Shown here: positions 1-5,207 of the stretch, one piece after another
How the letters are laid out: the number at the start of each line of letters is the position of its first letter
How positions within the stretch are numbered: position 1 is the first letter of the stretch
DNA from: Pseudobdellovibrionaceae bacterium
GTDB taxonomy: Bacteria > Bdellovibrionota > Bdellovibrionia > Bdellovibrionales > Bdellovibrionaceae
Assembly (NCBI GenBank): GCA_947374445.1
Contig: CANCBY010000176.1
Location: 1 to 5,335 of the forward strand
Reading direction: 5' to 3'
Length of the DNA stretch: 5,335 nucleotides
Notes under the pieces: model-generated
The model's input: the letters and a program-made list of their open reading frames with translations, nothing else
Told to the model about the DNA's origin: nothing
Database searches by the model: none
Translations under genes and position numbers: made by a program

Positions 1-719
1 GGCATTTGCACGACTTCCTTAACACCTTCCTCGAAAACTTCAGCATTTTTGCCTTTTCGAAGATCTAGTTTTTTACTTACTTGCTTAAACAAAGAACCAC
101 GTGTTCCCTCGGCGAATATCACAAGCTTTGATTTTAAAATCAGCCCTGGTTCAAAATTAGGCTTAGGACTTCCGTTTTTATCTCGGCCCTTATCGCCGGT
201 TCGCACACCCACAATTTTATCGCCCTCATAGAGTGCTTCGACAGCAGCAAACCCCGGGAAAATATTAATACCCTTGGCTTCACATTGAGTCGCTAGCCAG
301 CGATTAAATTTAGACAAAGAGATCAAATAATTGCCATGATTTTGAAAAGGCGGAGGAGTTAGTGGCAACTTAAATGAAAAATCATCTCCCAAAAAGCGAA
401 CTTCATCATAAGTGACTTCGGACTCAATCGGACAACCCATCTCACGAAAATTAGGTATCAACTCCTGAAGAGCCGTCGGCTTTAAAACCGCACCCGACAA
501 ACTATGAGCGCCAATTTCAGAAGCTTTTTCTAGGACAACAATCATCTGCTCTGGAATAGCTTGGCCAGATTTAGCTCCTGATGCGACATCCGAATTGTGC
601 TTTTCAATAGATTGAGCCAGGTGAAGTGCCGCTGACAAACCAGCAGAGCCTCCGCCCACGATTAGCACATCCACGTCCATTTGTTCACGACTCACGCCTT
701 CAGGAAGATCTGTCCGCAT
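1..719 (-). CDS. Electron transfer flavoprotein-ubiquinone oxidoreductase, N-terminal part (cut by window edge)
   Basis: The visible 239 residues match the N-terminal FAD domain of ETF-QO. This membrane-associated FAD/4Fe-4S enzyme passes electrons from reduced ETF (from acyl-CoA and amino-acid dehydrogenases) to ubiquinone. A dinucleotide-binding beta strand and GGGSAG loop lie at residues 16-27, followed by the acidic E64 that ends the second strand (VVLEK). The family signature EIGAHSLSGAVL covers residues 68-79, with an FAEGTRGS segment near 205-212. The family is about 550-600 residues, so the quinone-binding and C-terminal 4Fe-4S parts lie outside the window. The ATG at 719-717 is preceded by GAGGAG at a good distance. 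A 20-residue insertion around residues 38-57, rich in S, G and K, separates the first helix from strand 2. This resembles the longer loop in other ETF-QOs. Identification is from motifs; geranylgeranyl reductase-type flavoproteins are the alternative but lack the SGAVL signature. Confidence 0.93.
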   Translation of the reverse strand, partial: MRTDLPEGVSREQMDVDVLIVGGGSAGLSAALHLAQSIEKHNSDVASGAKSGQAIPEQMIVVLEKASEIGAHSLSGAVLKPTALQELIPNFREMGCPIESEVTYDEVRFLGDDFSFKLPLTPPPFQNHGNYLISLSKFNRWLATQCEAKGINIFPGFAAVEALYEGDKIVGVRTGDKGRDKNGSPKPNFEPGLILKSKLVIFAEGTRGSLFKQVSKKLDLRKGKNAEVFEEGVKEVVQM

Positions 720-753
720 TTTAACTCCTCGTTACATCTCTGATTCAAAATTC

Positions 754-801
754 TAAGTATTTGCTGAGCTGTTTGTTGATCAATTTGATGATCCGTTTGC
801 T
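754..801. repeat. Four degenerate 12-bp tandem repeats upstream of ETF-QO
   Basis: Read on the + strand, four consecutive 12-mers are TAAGTATTTGCT (754-765), GAGCTGTTTGTT (766-777), GATCAATTTGAT (778-789) and GATCCGTTTGCT (790-801). The rough consensus is GATCNGTTTGNT, with TTTG strictly conserved in phase (TTTG at 760-763, 772-775, 784-787 and 796-799). The array includes the palindrome TTGATCAA at 776-783. It lies 35-82 bp upstream of the ETF-QO start codon, where promoter elements or operators would be expected. No convincing -35/-10 pair could be placed. The function is unknown; it may be a cooperative binding site or simple-sequence drift. Confidence 0.5.
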
Positions 802-841
802 AACCTATTTTTTGACCTTTAAAATTATTAAATTTTTTAAC

Positions 842-1171
842 TCAATCATCGCTGCCAGACGGAGTCACGGCACCAGACTCAACTGGAGCCTCCGTCGCGG
901 GAGCCATTTTCCGAGTAGGAACAGGCAGCTGCGCTTGAACCTTGAGGCTCTCTTCATCTCGGCCCCCCGGATAGGACCGCTTTCGAGCTTTATCTAAAAA
1001 CTTAAGTTCCTCAGCCGTCATCAATGGGCTTTGATTTTCAGCAGGAGCCTGCGCTTTGCCAAAAGCTGGAAGAAGCAAAGCCCCGCCCAAAAACGCCATA
1101 AGGCCAATAGAAAAAAATGAAAACTTCAGATTTTTAAAGTGGATAAAAGTTCTGTCAGCCATAGGCGACAT
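842..1171 (-). CDS. Small exported or membrane-anchored protein of unknown function
   Basis: This 109-residue protein belongs to no family I recognise. The first 16 residues are basic (R7, K13, K16). They are followed by a hydrophobic stretch at about 17-38 and then KAQA, which fits signal peptidase I cleavage after A42 (A-Q-A). Failure to cleave would leave a single-helix anchor facing the periplasm. The remaining ~67 residues are hydrophilic and proline-rich: a short charged helix (TAEELKFLDKARKR, 52-65), then YPGGRDEES, then a low-complexity P/T/A/S tail. There are no cysteines. An in-frame TGA directly precedes the ATG at 1171, so the protein cannot start earlier. M4 (1162) is an alternative, and neither start has a clear Shine-Dalgarno. 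It lies 23 bp downstream of the nitrilase-family gene on the same strand, so it is probably the last gene of that operon. Confidence 0.72.
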   Translation of the reverse strand: MSPMADRTFIHFKNLKFSFFSIGLMAFLGGALLLPAFGKAQAPAENQSPLMTAEELKFLDKARKRSYPGGRDEESLKVQAQLPVPTRKMAPATEAPVESGAVTPSGSDD

Positions 1172-1194
1172 TCAAATAGAAAAGACAGAGAAAA

Positions 1195-2022
1195 TCAAAC
1201 CCTTCGATGGTTTTTCATAGGAATTTGACGGCGGACTTGCTCAATTCTCTTTCTTGAGAGCTCTAAAACCTTCACTTCGGGTCCAGCGGGGCTGCCCTCC
1301 CATAAAGACTTTCCCCAAGGATCAATGAGTAGACTTCGGCCATAAGTCTCACGAACTCCACCACGAATGCCTTGATGAGCCCCAGCTTGCGCCGCAGCTA
1401 CAACATAGGCCTGACTCTCAATCGCCCTGGCCCGTAATAATACTTCCCAATGCGCTTGACCCGTCGTCACCAAAAATGCCGCCGGCACAAGAATCACATC
1501 AACATGCTGAAGAGCATACTTATGAAAAAGCTCGGCAAACCTCAAGTCATAGCAAATAGTCTGGCCAAAATTCCAATCATGAATCTGCAAAGGCTTTGGC
1601 CCCTCACCGTGCGTAAACACATCAGATTCGCGAATCGGCAGCTGCCCTTCCAACTCGATATCAAACAAATGAGTTTTTCGATAAGTCGGCCGCGAGACAC
1701 CATCGGCCGTTACAAACAGCGAACAATTATAAAGCTTTGAATCCAAATGAAGAGGAATCGAGCCCAGGTGCAAATCGATTTTATATTTTTTTGCCAAAGC
1801 CTCGACGCGAAGAATAGCTTCATCCCGAGAATGAAACCCAGAGATTTTCTCTCCTTCTTTGATTCGCATATAGAGACAGTTTTCAGGAAAAAATGCGACC
1901 TGAGCTCCGCCGCCCTGCTGAACTTGAAAAAGCAAGGTCTCCATCTGCTGCAAATTGACATTCGCATCATCAACAGAGGTCATCTGACAGATTGCAATTT
2001 TTAAAGAATCGGAGGCTGACAT
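1195..2022 (-). CDS. Carbon-nitrogen hydrolase of the Nit1 type (possible deaminated glutathione amidase)
   Basis: This 275-residue cytoplasmic protein has the normal length for a nitrilase-superfamily amidase. The catalytic Glu-Lys-Cys triad is visible: E47 in FFPEN, K116 in YRKTHLFD and C157 in QTICYDLRF. The C-terminal half carries features typical of the Nit1/NIT2 branch: TTGQAHWEVLLRARAIESQA (186-205), the run VVAAAQAG, and ETYGRSLLIDPWG (225-237). Members of this branch hydrolyse omega-amides; Nit1 proteins repair deaminated glutathione. That substrate is inferred from branch resemblance only. The ATG at 2022-2020 shares one base with the TAA of the upstream gene (TAATG), which suggests translational coupling. 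A weak GAAGAG lies five bases before it. No key residue is missing. Neighbours give no substrate hint, because both are small exported unknowns. Confidence 0.9.
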   Translation of the reverse strand: MSASDSLKIAICQMTSVDDANVNLQQMETLLFQVQQGGGAQVAFFPENCLYMRIKEGEKISGFHSRDEAILRVEALAKKYKIDLHLGSIPLHLDSKLYNCSLFVTADGVSRPTYRKTHLFDIELEGQLPIRESDVFTHGEGPKPLQIHDWNFGQTICYDLRFAELFHKYALQHVDVILVPAAFLVTTGQAHWEVLLRARAIESQAYVVAAAQAGAHQGIRGGVRETYGRSLLIDPWGKSLWEGSPAGPEVKVLELSRKRIEQVRRQIPMKNHRRV

Positions 2023-2387
2023 TAGGGCTCTTCTATAGAGGTCGAAACTCGAGCTTGAGTTATATCTTTACACTTCCAAGACGCCTTTTCTAAGTTGTCT
2101 TTGATTTTGTCGAAAACATCTTGGCAGAGCGCCATGCTCCCCGATTTTCCAACAATAGAGTCCACACCCTCTTTAGTATAAGTCGTTTTACAAGATCGAC
2201 CTTTTTTCTCGATTCGGATGGTTCTCACGATGTTGTTATTTTTGCACATCATATAGTTGGGCTTTGTAGTCTGAGAAACGGTTTCAGACGGAGAAGCCTC
2301 AATTTTTTTTGTCTTTTCAACTGCCTCTTCTGCAAAAATTTGCATTGAAAATAACGACAAACTTAAAATTAACGTCGCTTTAGTCAT
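2022..2387 (-). CDS. Secreted four-cysteine protein of unknown function
   Basis: This 121-residue protein is of no family I can name. A short signal peptide is clear: MTK, then hydrophobic residues 4-18, with probable cleavage after A19 (IFA/EE). A polar K/E/S/T linker (20-43) precedes a compact domain of about 60 residues with four cysteines (C48, C66, C88, C106). Their even number and the export signal suggest two disulfides in the periplasm or outside the cell. Between them are a basic strand (NNIVRTIRIEKKGRSC), a YTKEG turn and an amphipathic helix (CQDVFDKIKDNLEKASWKC). The start is well supported: GGGGAG lies seven bases upstream of the ATG at 2387. The stop overlaps the nitrilase-family ATG by one base, so this is likely the first gene of a three-gene operon. 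No clear promoter could be fixed in the 82 bp before the next terminator. Confidence 0.8.
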   Translation of the reverse strand: MTKATLILSLSLFSMQIFAEEAVEKTKKIEASPSETVSQTTKPNYMMCKNNNIVRTIRIEKKGRSCKTTYTKEGVDSIVGKSGSMALCQDVFDKIKDNLEKASWKCKDITQARVSTSIEEP

Positions 2388-2469
2388 CTTGAGTCTCCCC
2401 GAAAAATCGCTTCATCCGCTTATTGTTTCGGAATGAGAATCAAAAAACTAAAGACTAGCTTTGCATCCA

Positions 2470-2504
2470 AAATAAAAAAGGGACCCCTGGTCCCTTTTTT
2501 ATTT
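2470..2504 (-). terminator. Rho-independent terminator of rpmB-rplX
   Basis: Arms 2470-2485 and 2489-2504 form a perfect 16-bp stem with a CCT loop. The core is GGGACC/GGTCCC, flanked by A6 and T6 tracts, so it can terminate in either direction. On the minus strand it lies 96 bp past the rplX stop and insulates it from the gene starting at 2387. Confidence 0.9.
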
Positions 2505-2537
2505 CAAATTTAGATTCTATTAACTTTTAAATTAGCT

Positions 2538-2600
2538 CTATTTTGCAGCGGCATTCAAAAGCTCACGACCTAAGTCGATATTCTTTTTGCCCTTTAAAAA
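2538..2600 (-). other. In-frame coding-like extension after the rplX amber stop
   Basis: Directly after the TAG of rplX the same frame stays open for 20 codons (2600-2541) and closes at a second TAG (2540-2538). The potential peptide is FLKGKKNIDLGRELLNAAAK, which has the look of a protein C-terminus. It has no start codon of its own apart from an internal TTG, and no Shine-Dalgarno. It may be an ancestral L24 tail cut off by a nonsense mutation, a readthrough tail, the remnant of another gene, or chance. Confidence 0.35.
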
Positions 2601-2888
2601 CTAAGCTGTTTTAGCTGAAGTCTTTTTCTTAGCAGCAGATTTTTTTCCAGCCGCTTTCGCAACAGGAGCATCTACCAATTTTACATTTGAATAATCAATG
2701 AAGGCTTCTAGTTTTTTCAAACCGTCTTTTTTATCAAAGTGAGTGGCAATGCGAACGCCTTGAACTTTGATCTTTAGCTTCTTTGCATCAACAGCCAAAA
2801 CAGCGCCTTTTTTGCCTTTATCAGCTCCAGCGATAACTTCGACTGTGGCACCTTTTTTAATTTTTAGTTTTCTAGCTTTAACTTCCAC
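2601..2888 (-). CDS. rplX: Ribosomal protein L24 (uL24) with a lysine-rich C-terminal tail
   Basis: This 95-residue protein of the large ribosomal subunit is an early assembly protein that binds 23S rRNA near the exit tunnel. The KOW motif is clear: KLKIKKGATVEVIAGADKGKKG (8-28), followed by the KVQGV strand (41-45) and EAFIDYSNVKLVD (61-73), equivalent to the EAPIHISNVML segment of classical L24. Residues 77-95 form a basic A/K/S tail ending in SAKTA. There are no cysteines. The start is GTG at 2888: AAGGAG (2895-2900) lies six bases upstream and overlaps the rpmB stop, so the two genes are ten bases apart and surely cotranscribed. In most bacteria rplX sits in the spc operon between rplN and rplE; here it follows rpmB instead. 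Whether it is the only L24 or a second copy cannot be told from this window. The frame continues after the TAG. Confidence 0.92.
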   Translation of the reverse strand: MEVKARKLKIKKGATVEVIAGADKGKKGAVLAVDAKKLKIKVQGVRIATHFDKKDGLKKLEAFIDYSNVKLVDAPVAKAAGKKSAAKKKTSAKTA

Positions 2889-2894
2889 GGTCTA

Positions 2895-2900
2895 CTCCTT
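2895..2900 (-). promoter_or_regulatory. Ribosome binding site that fixes the GTG start of rplX
   Basis: AAGGAG on the minus strand is six bases before the GTG at 2888 and shares bases with the rpmB stop codon (TAA, 2901-2899). No in-frame ATG competes. This supports GTG initiation coupled to the end of rpmB translation. Confidence 0.8.
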
Positions 2901-3192
2901 AGGCTTTCTTTGCTGTATTCATTTTACGGCGAATACGATTTCGGACTTCTAATGCTCTTTTTGAAAGAGTTTTATCGTCCTGGTTCAAAATAAACATATC
3001 AAATCCACCCATGTGCTCCATATCGCGGATCGTGCTAGTAGCAAGATTGAGTCGAACCATTGAGTTCAAAACCTTGCTAAATACACGTTTTCTTTGGATA
3101 TTTGGCTGAGCCGTAGTCTTAGTTTTAATGTTAGAGTGGCTTACCAAGTTCTTTACTACAGGACTTTTAGCAGTCAGTTCACAGCGGCTCAT
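2899..3192 (-). CDS. rpmB: Ribosomal protein L28 (bL28), long alphaproteobacterial/mitochondrial type
   Basis: This 97-residue large-subunit protein opens with the L28 signature MSRCELTAKSP. VSHSNIKTKT (17-26) and PNIQRKRVF (30-38) follow, matching the GNNVSH-N-KTKR-F-PN-Q pattern. The C-terminal half, with MGGFDMFILNQDD (61-73) and a basic helix LSKRALEVRNRIRRKM (76-91), resembles the longer L28 of Alphaproteobacteria such as Rickettsia rather than the 78-residue E. coli protein. Only one cysteine (C4) is present, so there is no four-cysteine zinc ribbon. The usual GNN is replaced by KNL. The ATG at 3192 has GGGAG eight bases upstream. It is the first gene of the rpmB-rplX unit and diverges from rpsR. 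The customary partner rpmG (L33) is not adjacent. Confidence 0.9.
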   Translation of the reverse strand: MSRCELTAKSPVVKNLVSHSNIKTKTTAQPNIQRKRVFSKVLNSMVRLNLATSTIRDMEHMGGFDMFILNQDDKTLSKRALEVRNRIRRKMNTAKKA

Positions 3193-3218
3193 TGTTCAGG
3201 CTCCCTCGATATCCAAAC

Positions 3219-3228
3219 GTGATATCAC
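3219..3228. promoter_or_regulatory. Perfect palindrome GTGATATCAC in the rpmB promoter region, possible operator
   Basis: The 10-bp palindrome lies 27-36 bp upstream of the rpmB ATG. It can be extended by two outer A/T pairs after one mismatch on each side. A second GATATC occurs 13 bases away (3208-3213). The palindrome covers the expected +1 of the predicted rpmB promoter, a typical repressor position. I do not recognise the regulator: the spacing does not fit CRP/FNR half-sites. Confidence 0.35.
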
Positions 3229-3231
3229 TTT

Positions 3232-3261
3232 AAAATAACCAAAATTTACACTTTCACGCAA
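3232..3261 (-). promoter_or_regulatory. Candidate promoter of rpmB-rplX
   Basis: On the minus strand, TTGCGT (3261-3256) and TATTTT (3237-3232) are separated by 18 bp. They match the sigma70 consensus at three and four of six positions. Transcription would start near 3225, about 33 bases before the rpmB ATG. It is a weak match but the best one in the gap. Confidence 0.4.
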
Positions 3262-3305
3262 AATCTGGCGGAAAAGAAAGTTGGGTATATGAAAATTCGG
3301 GCTTG

Positions 3306-3333
3306 TTGGCAAACGCTTTTTATCGTATATCCT
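3306..3333 (+). promoter_or_regulatory. Candidate promoter of rpsR
   Basis: TTGGCA (3306-3311, five of six matches to TTGACA) is followed after 16 bp by TATCCT (3328-3333, four of six). Transcription would start near 3340, leaving a leader of about 43 bases. A short inverted repeat CCTGT/ACAGG (3331-3335 with 3350-3354) overlaps the start region but is too weak to call a regulatory hairpin. Confidence 0.5.
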
Positions 3334-3382
3334 GTCTTCGTTAAAAAAAACAGGCTCCGACAACGCAATTTAAGGGTGATTT

Positions 3383-3652
3383 ATGAAAAAAGCGGCAAGA
3401 AGCAAATATAGACAAGAATACAGTGGCGATCACGTTTTTGATTACAAAGACCCAGTCAGCCTTGTTCGGTTCATCGGTGATGGCGGAAAAGTAACTCCAG
3501 CTCGTATCTCTAAGCTCAGCATTGCTCAGCAAAAGAAAGTCGCTGCGGCAGTTAAAAAAGCTCGCAACCTAGCTCTTATGCCTTCTGGTACTAGTGCTTA
3601 CGATTCTTTCAACAGAAGCGAATCAATCAGCCCAGTTCCATTTGAAGTTTAA
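3383..3652 (+). CDS. rpsR: Ribosomal protein S18 (bS18) with a C-terminal extension
   Basis: This 89-residue small-subunit protein normally binds as a pair with S6 on the 30S platform. The conserved core is plain: FDYKDPVSLVRFI (19-31), GGKVTPARISKLS (34-46), then the basic helix QQKKVAAAVKKARNLALMP (49-67), equivalent to YQRQLARAIKRARYLSLLP of E. coli. After LALMP, where most S18 proteins end within a few residues, this one runs on for 22 residues of S/F/P-rich sequence ending SISPVPFEV. There is no cysteine, so the zinc-binding form is excluded. The ATG is preceded by AAGGG (3372-3376). It stands alone: rpsF and rplI, its usual operon partners, are absent, and instead it diverges from rpmB-rplX. 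It ends 34 bases before a strong terminator. Confidence 0.92.
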   Translation: MKKAARSKYRQEYSGDHVFDYKDPVSLVRFIGDGGKVTPARISKLSIAQQKKVAAAVKKARNLALMPSGTSAYDSFNRSESISPVPFEV

Positions 3653-3686
3653 TTACTGAACTTCATCTAAAATTAATAGATTTTTT

Positions 3687-3717
3687 AAAAAGCTCTCTAC
3701 TTAGAGGGCTTTTTTTT
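3687..3717. terminator. Bidirectional terminator between rpsR and the converging membrane protein gene
   Basis: AAAAAGCTCTCT (3687-3698) pairs with AGAGGGCTTTTT (3703-3714) through 12 bp including one G-U pair, around a four-base loop. It is followed by T3 on the + strand. On the minus strand the stem is followed by an AT-rich tract. The stop codon of the leftward gene (3699-3697) lies inside the hairpin. Confidence 0.88.
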
Positions 3718-4191
3718 ATCCAAAATAGATTGAATAAAATACGCACCTATCATCACCATAAATGCCTTATTAGAAGCTTGGTGAAACTGGGCTCCCGTAA
3801 TACCCAAAATAGATTCAAGCTCAAAGACCCCATTCCATGAGGCCGCTCTCAAATAAATGATTGGTAAAATAAACAGAATTAAAAAAGCCAGCGTTGCATA
3901 AAATGACAGACTTTTTTTCCACTGCCCGTGCCTCAGCTCCCAAGACAGCACGTTCAAAGCCCCAATCAAGAAGAGGCTCGTCGCTACGATTGATGCCCTT
4001 TGCTTTTCTTCAATAAACCGAAACGAAGCGATCACACCCAGAACAATCAAAAGATGAAAAACAATATAGACTCGATTTCGATTCATGCCCTTCAGTTTGT
4101 CCAACTTCTTGGACTCCAGTCCACAAAAAAAGACTGTAGGAATTAGTTTTCTCCTCAATATCCAATAGGTGAGATCTCGTCCGGACTTCAT
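3697..4191 (-). CDS. Four-helix inner-membrane protein of unknown function
   Basis: This protein of up to 164 residues has no family I recognise. Four hydrophobic segments are visible at about residues 41-57, 66-84, 95-114 and 143-157. A basic loop sits between helices 2 and 3 (RHGQWKK), a longer loop with E and H residues before helix 4 (115-142), and a basic C-terminus (DKKKPSK). The start is uncertain. The first ATG (4191) has GAGG four bases upstream and adds a basic 35-residue N-terminus without a membrane segment. M36 (4086, MNRNR directly before helix 1) would give a 129-residue protein with a more usual N-terminus, but its GAAGGG is only one to two bases away. I kept the longer form because of the ribosome binding site spacing. 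It converges on rpsR, with its stop codon inside the shared terminator, and diverges from the gene at 4247. Confidence 0.7.
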   Translation of the reverse strand: MKSGRDLTYWILRRKLIPTVFFCGLESKKLDKLKGMNRNRVYIVFHLLIVLGVIASFRFIEEKQRASIVATSLFLIGALNVLSWELRHGQWKKSLSFYATLAFLILFILPIIYLRAASWNGVFELESILGITGAQFHQASNKAFMVMIGAYFIQSILDKKKPSK

Positions 4192-4246
4192 ATGGCCTCG
4201 GACTTGCTCAAGCAGTTGATCTCAACACCAACAAAAGGCGGGGACC

Positions 4247-4471
4247 ATGTCTTACAGTTTACTAAAATCTGAAACACCAAAAAACACAGAAGCGCTAAAA
4301 TACCAACTCAAGCAATTTGGCCTCAACCCAGAGGAGTGGGAGGTCAGCCCCTCAAATAGCAACCAGTTTTTGATCTTAAATCAAAGTGACTCGAATTTTC
4401 AGTTTTTTGGCAGAACCTGTGACGACTCACAAAAGTTACAGTGGCAATCCATCCAGCTCTACAAAATTTAA
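4247..4471 (+). CDS. Small soluble protein of unknown function
   Basis: This 74-residue protein has no signal peptide or membrane segment. An N-terminal helix-like part (residues 10-31, TPKNTEALKYQLKQFGLNPEEW) is followed by an alternating-hydrophobic, strand-like part. That part runs FLILNQSDSNFQFFGR (41-56), then LQWQSIQLYKI (64-74), suggesting a small alpha-beta domain with two or three strands. One cysteine (C58) is present. The ATG is well supported by AAGGCGGGG (4235-4243) just upstream. It is flanked by two leftward genes: 55 bp divergent from the membrane protein and converging on the cysteine-rich protein with a 34-bp gap. It is therefore a single-gene unit. Glutamine and serine are abundant. 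No family is recognised. Confidence 0.7.
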   Translation: MSYSLLKSETPKNTEALKYQLKQFGLNPEEWEVSPSNSNQFLILNQSDSNFQFFGRTCDDSQKLQWQSIQLYKI

Positions 4472-4505
4472 CTAAACTCTTAGCTGGTCAGCCAGTCTAT
4501 CTTGA

Positions 4506-5180
4506 TCAGTATTGATCACACCGAACAGAAAAAAGACTGCGGACCCAAATCTCCTCTGGGGAGAGGGTCTCATCAGCACGCTTTCTCGTTTCACAATTCA
4601 CGCAGAGGCCATCTCGAATCACCACAGCCTCACCCGGAAGCTTCGCTTGCGAACTCAAGCGAAGCGTATCAAAAGCTGCCTCACCAAAAATTTGAATCGA
4701 CTTTCGCTTCAAAGAACAAAAAAGCGCCAAGTCCGAAGTCTCTAACCAACCGAGCTTCTGCAGGCCCGCCTCAGGTGGCTGAGAGCCCCAGGCTAAAAGC
4801 GCCATCAGCTCAATGCTCTCTGAGAGGGTGGATCCTAAAGATTCAACCTTGGCCATCTCCGGAAGGCATTGTATGGGTGCTGCATCTAAATCCCGCACAA
4901 CCCTTCGCAATAAACCGAAGAGCTCATAGCAAGCCCCTGGGCTGTTACCAGCCCTACAAGACTCAAGGTATCTCCCGTAAAGAGCGGGACGTTTTTGATT
5001 CTTAATCTGCTGCGGGTAAATGCCGCCTTTTTGGGCTTCCAAAAATAACTCTATCTGAGAATCACATACCGAGTGGGGCCGTTGCGCCAAAAAGAAGAAC
5101 AACACTCCACCAGCCAAAACCGCAAAAACCAAAAGAGAACGTGTTGATTCCTTCAAATTATAAATCCCCCACAAATACAC
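4506..5180 (-). CDS. Membrane-anchored periplasmic protein with eight cysteines, function unknown
   Basis: This protein of up to 224 residues is of no recognised family. One hydrophobic segment (residues 15-32, SLLVFAVLAGGVLFFFLA) near the N-terminus acts as an uncleaved anchor or signal sequence, placing the rest in the periplasm. The exported part holds all eight cysteines (C39, C75, C84, C105, C155, C193, C196, C221), including a CVNC (CxxC) motif at 193-196 and CRAGNSPGAC at 75-84, consistent with several disulfides. The start is uncertain. GTG at 5180 is the first possible start after an in-frame TAA but has no Shine-Dalgarno. TTG at 5156 has GGGGG eight bases upstream and would place K10 right after the start; I lean to the TTG but report the outer bound. 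It diverges from the tRNA gene and converges on the small gene at 4247. There is no clear terminator in the 34-bp gap. Confidence 0.75.
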   Translation of the reverse strand: MYLWGIYNLKESTRSLLVFAVLAGGVLFFFLAQRPHSVCDSQIELFLEAQKGGIYPQQIKNQKRPALYGRYLESCRAGNSPGACYELFGLLRRVVRDLDAAPIQCLPEMAKVESLGSTLSESIELMALLAWGSQPPEAGLQKLGWLETSDLALFCSLKRKSIQIFGEAAFDTLRLSSQAKLPGEAVVIRDGLCVNCETRKRADETLSPEEIWVRSLFSVRCDQY

Positions 5181-5207
5181 TATCGTAATGCGTTATGCTG
5201 AGCAAGT

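Noticed and set aside
803..845. AT-rich inverted repeat (AAAATT/AATTTT) as a terminator after the gene ending at 842
   Set aside because: The stem is purely A/T and short with no G/C core, so cotranscription into ETF-QO cannot be excluded or shown.
761..997. Rightward 78-codon frame beginning TTG with a hydrophobic leucine-rich N-terminus, resembling a small toxin peptide
   Set aside because: It has no ribosome binding site, its first part is a by-product of the 12-bp repeats and AT-rich spacer, and the rest is antisense to the gene at 842-1171.
3331..3354. Leader hairpin CCTGT/ACAGG before rpsR as an S18/S6 autoregulatory RNA
   Set aside because: The stem has five pairs with a 14-base A-rich loop, and the bulged CCG-containing structure expected of the S6:S18 leader is not visible.
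4108..4124. Inverted repeat GGACT/AGTCC inside the N-terminal part of the membrane protein gene
   Set aside because: Five base pairs with a two-base loop is too small to act as a hairpin and is unremarkable for coding DNA.
4476..4498. Possible terminator hairpin (GCTGG/CCAGT) between the two converging genes
   Set aside because: The stem is only four to five base pairs and no T tract follows in either direction.
4502..4518. Direct repeat TTGATCA-gta-TTGATCA at the end of the cysteine-rich protein gene
   Set aside because: It is short, the first copy covers the last codons and stop of the gene, and there is no sign of target-site duplication or a partner copy.
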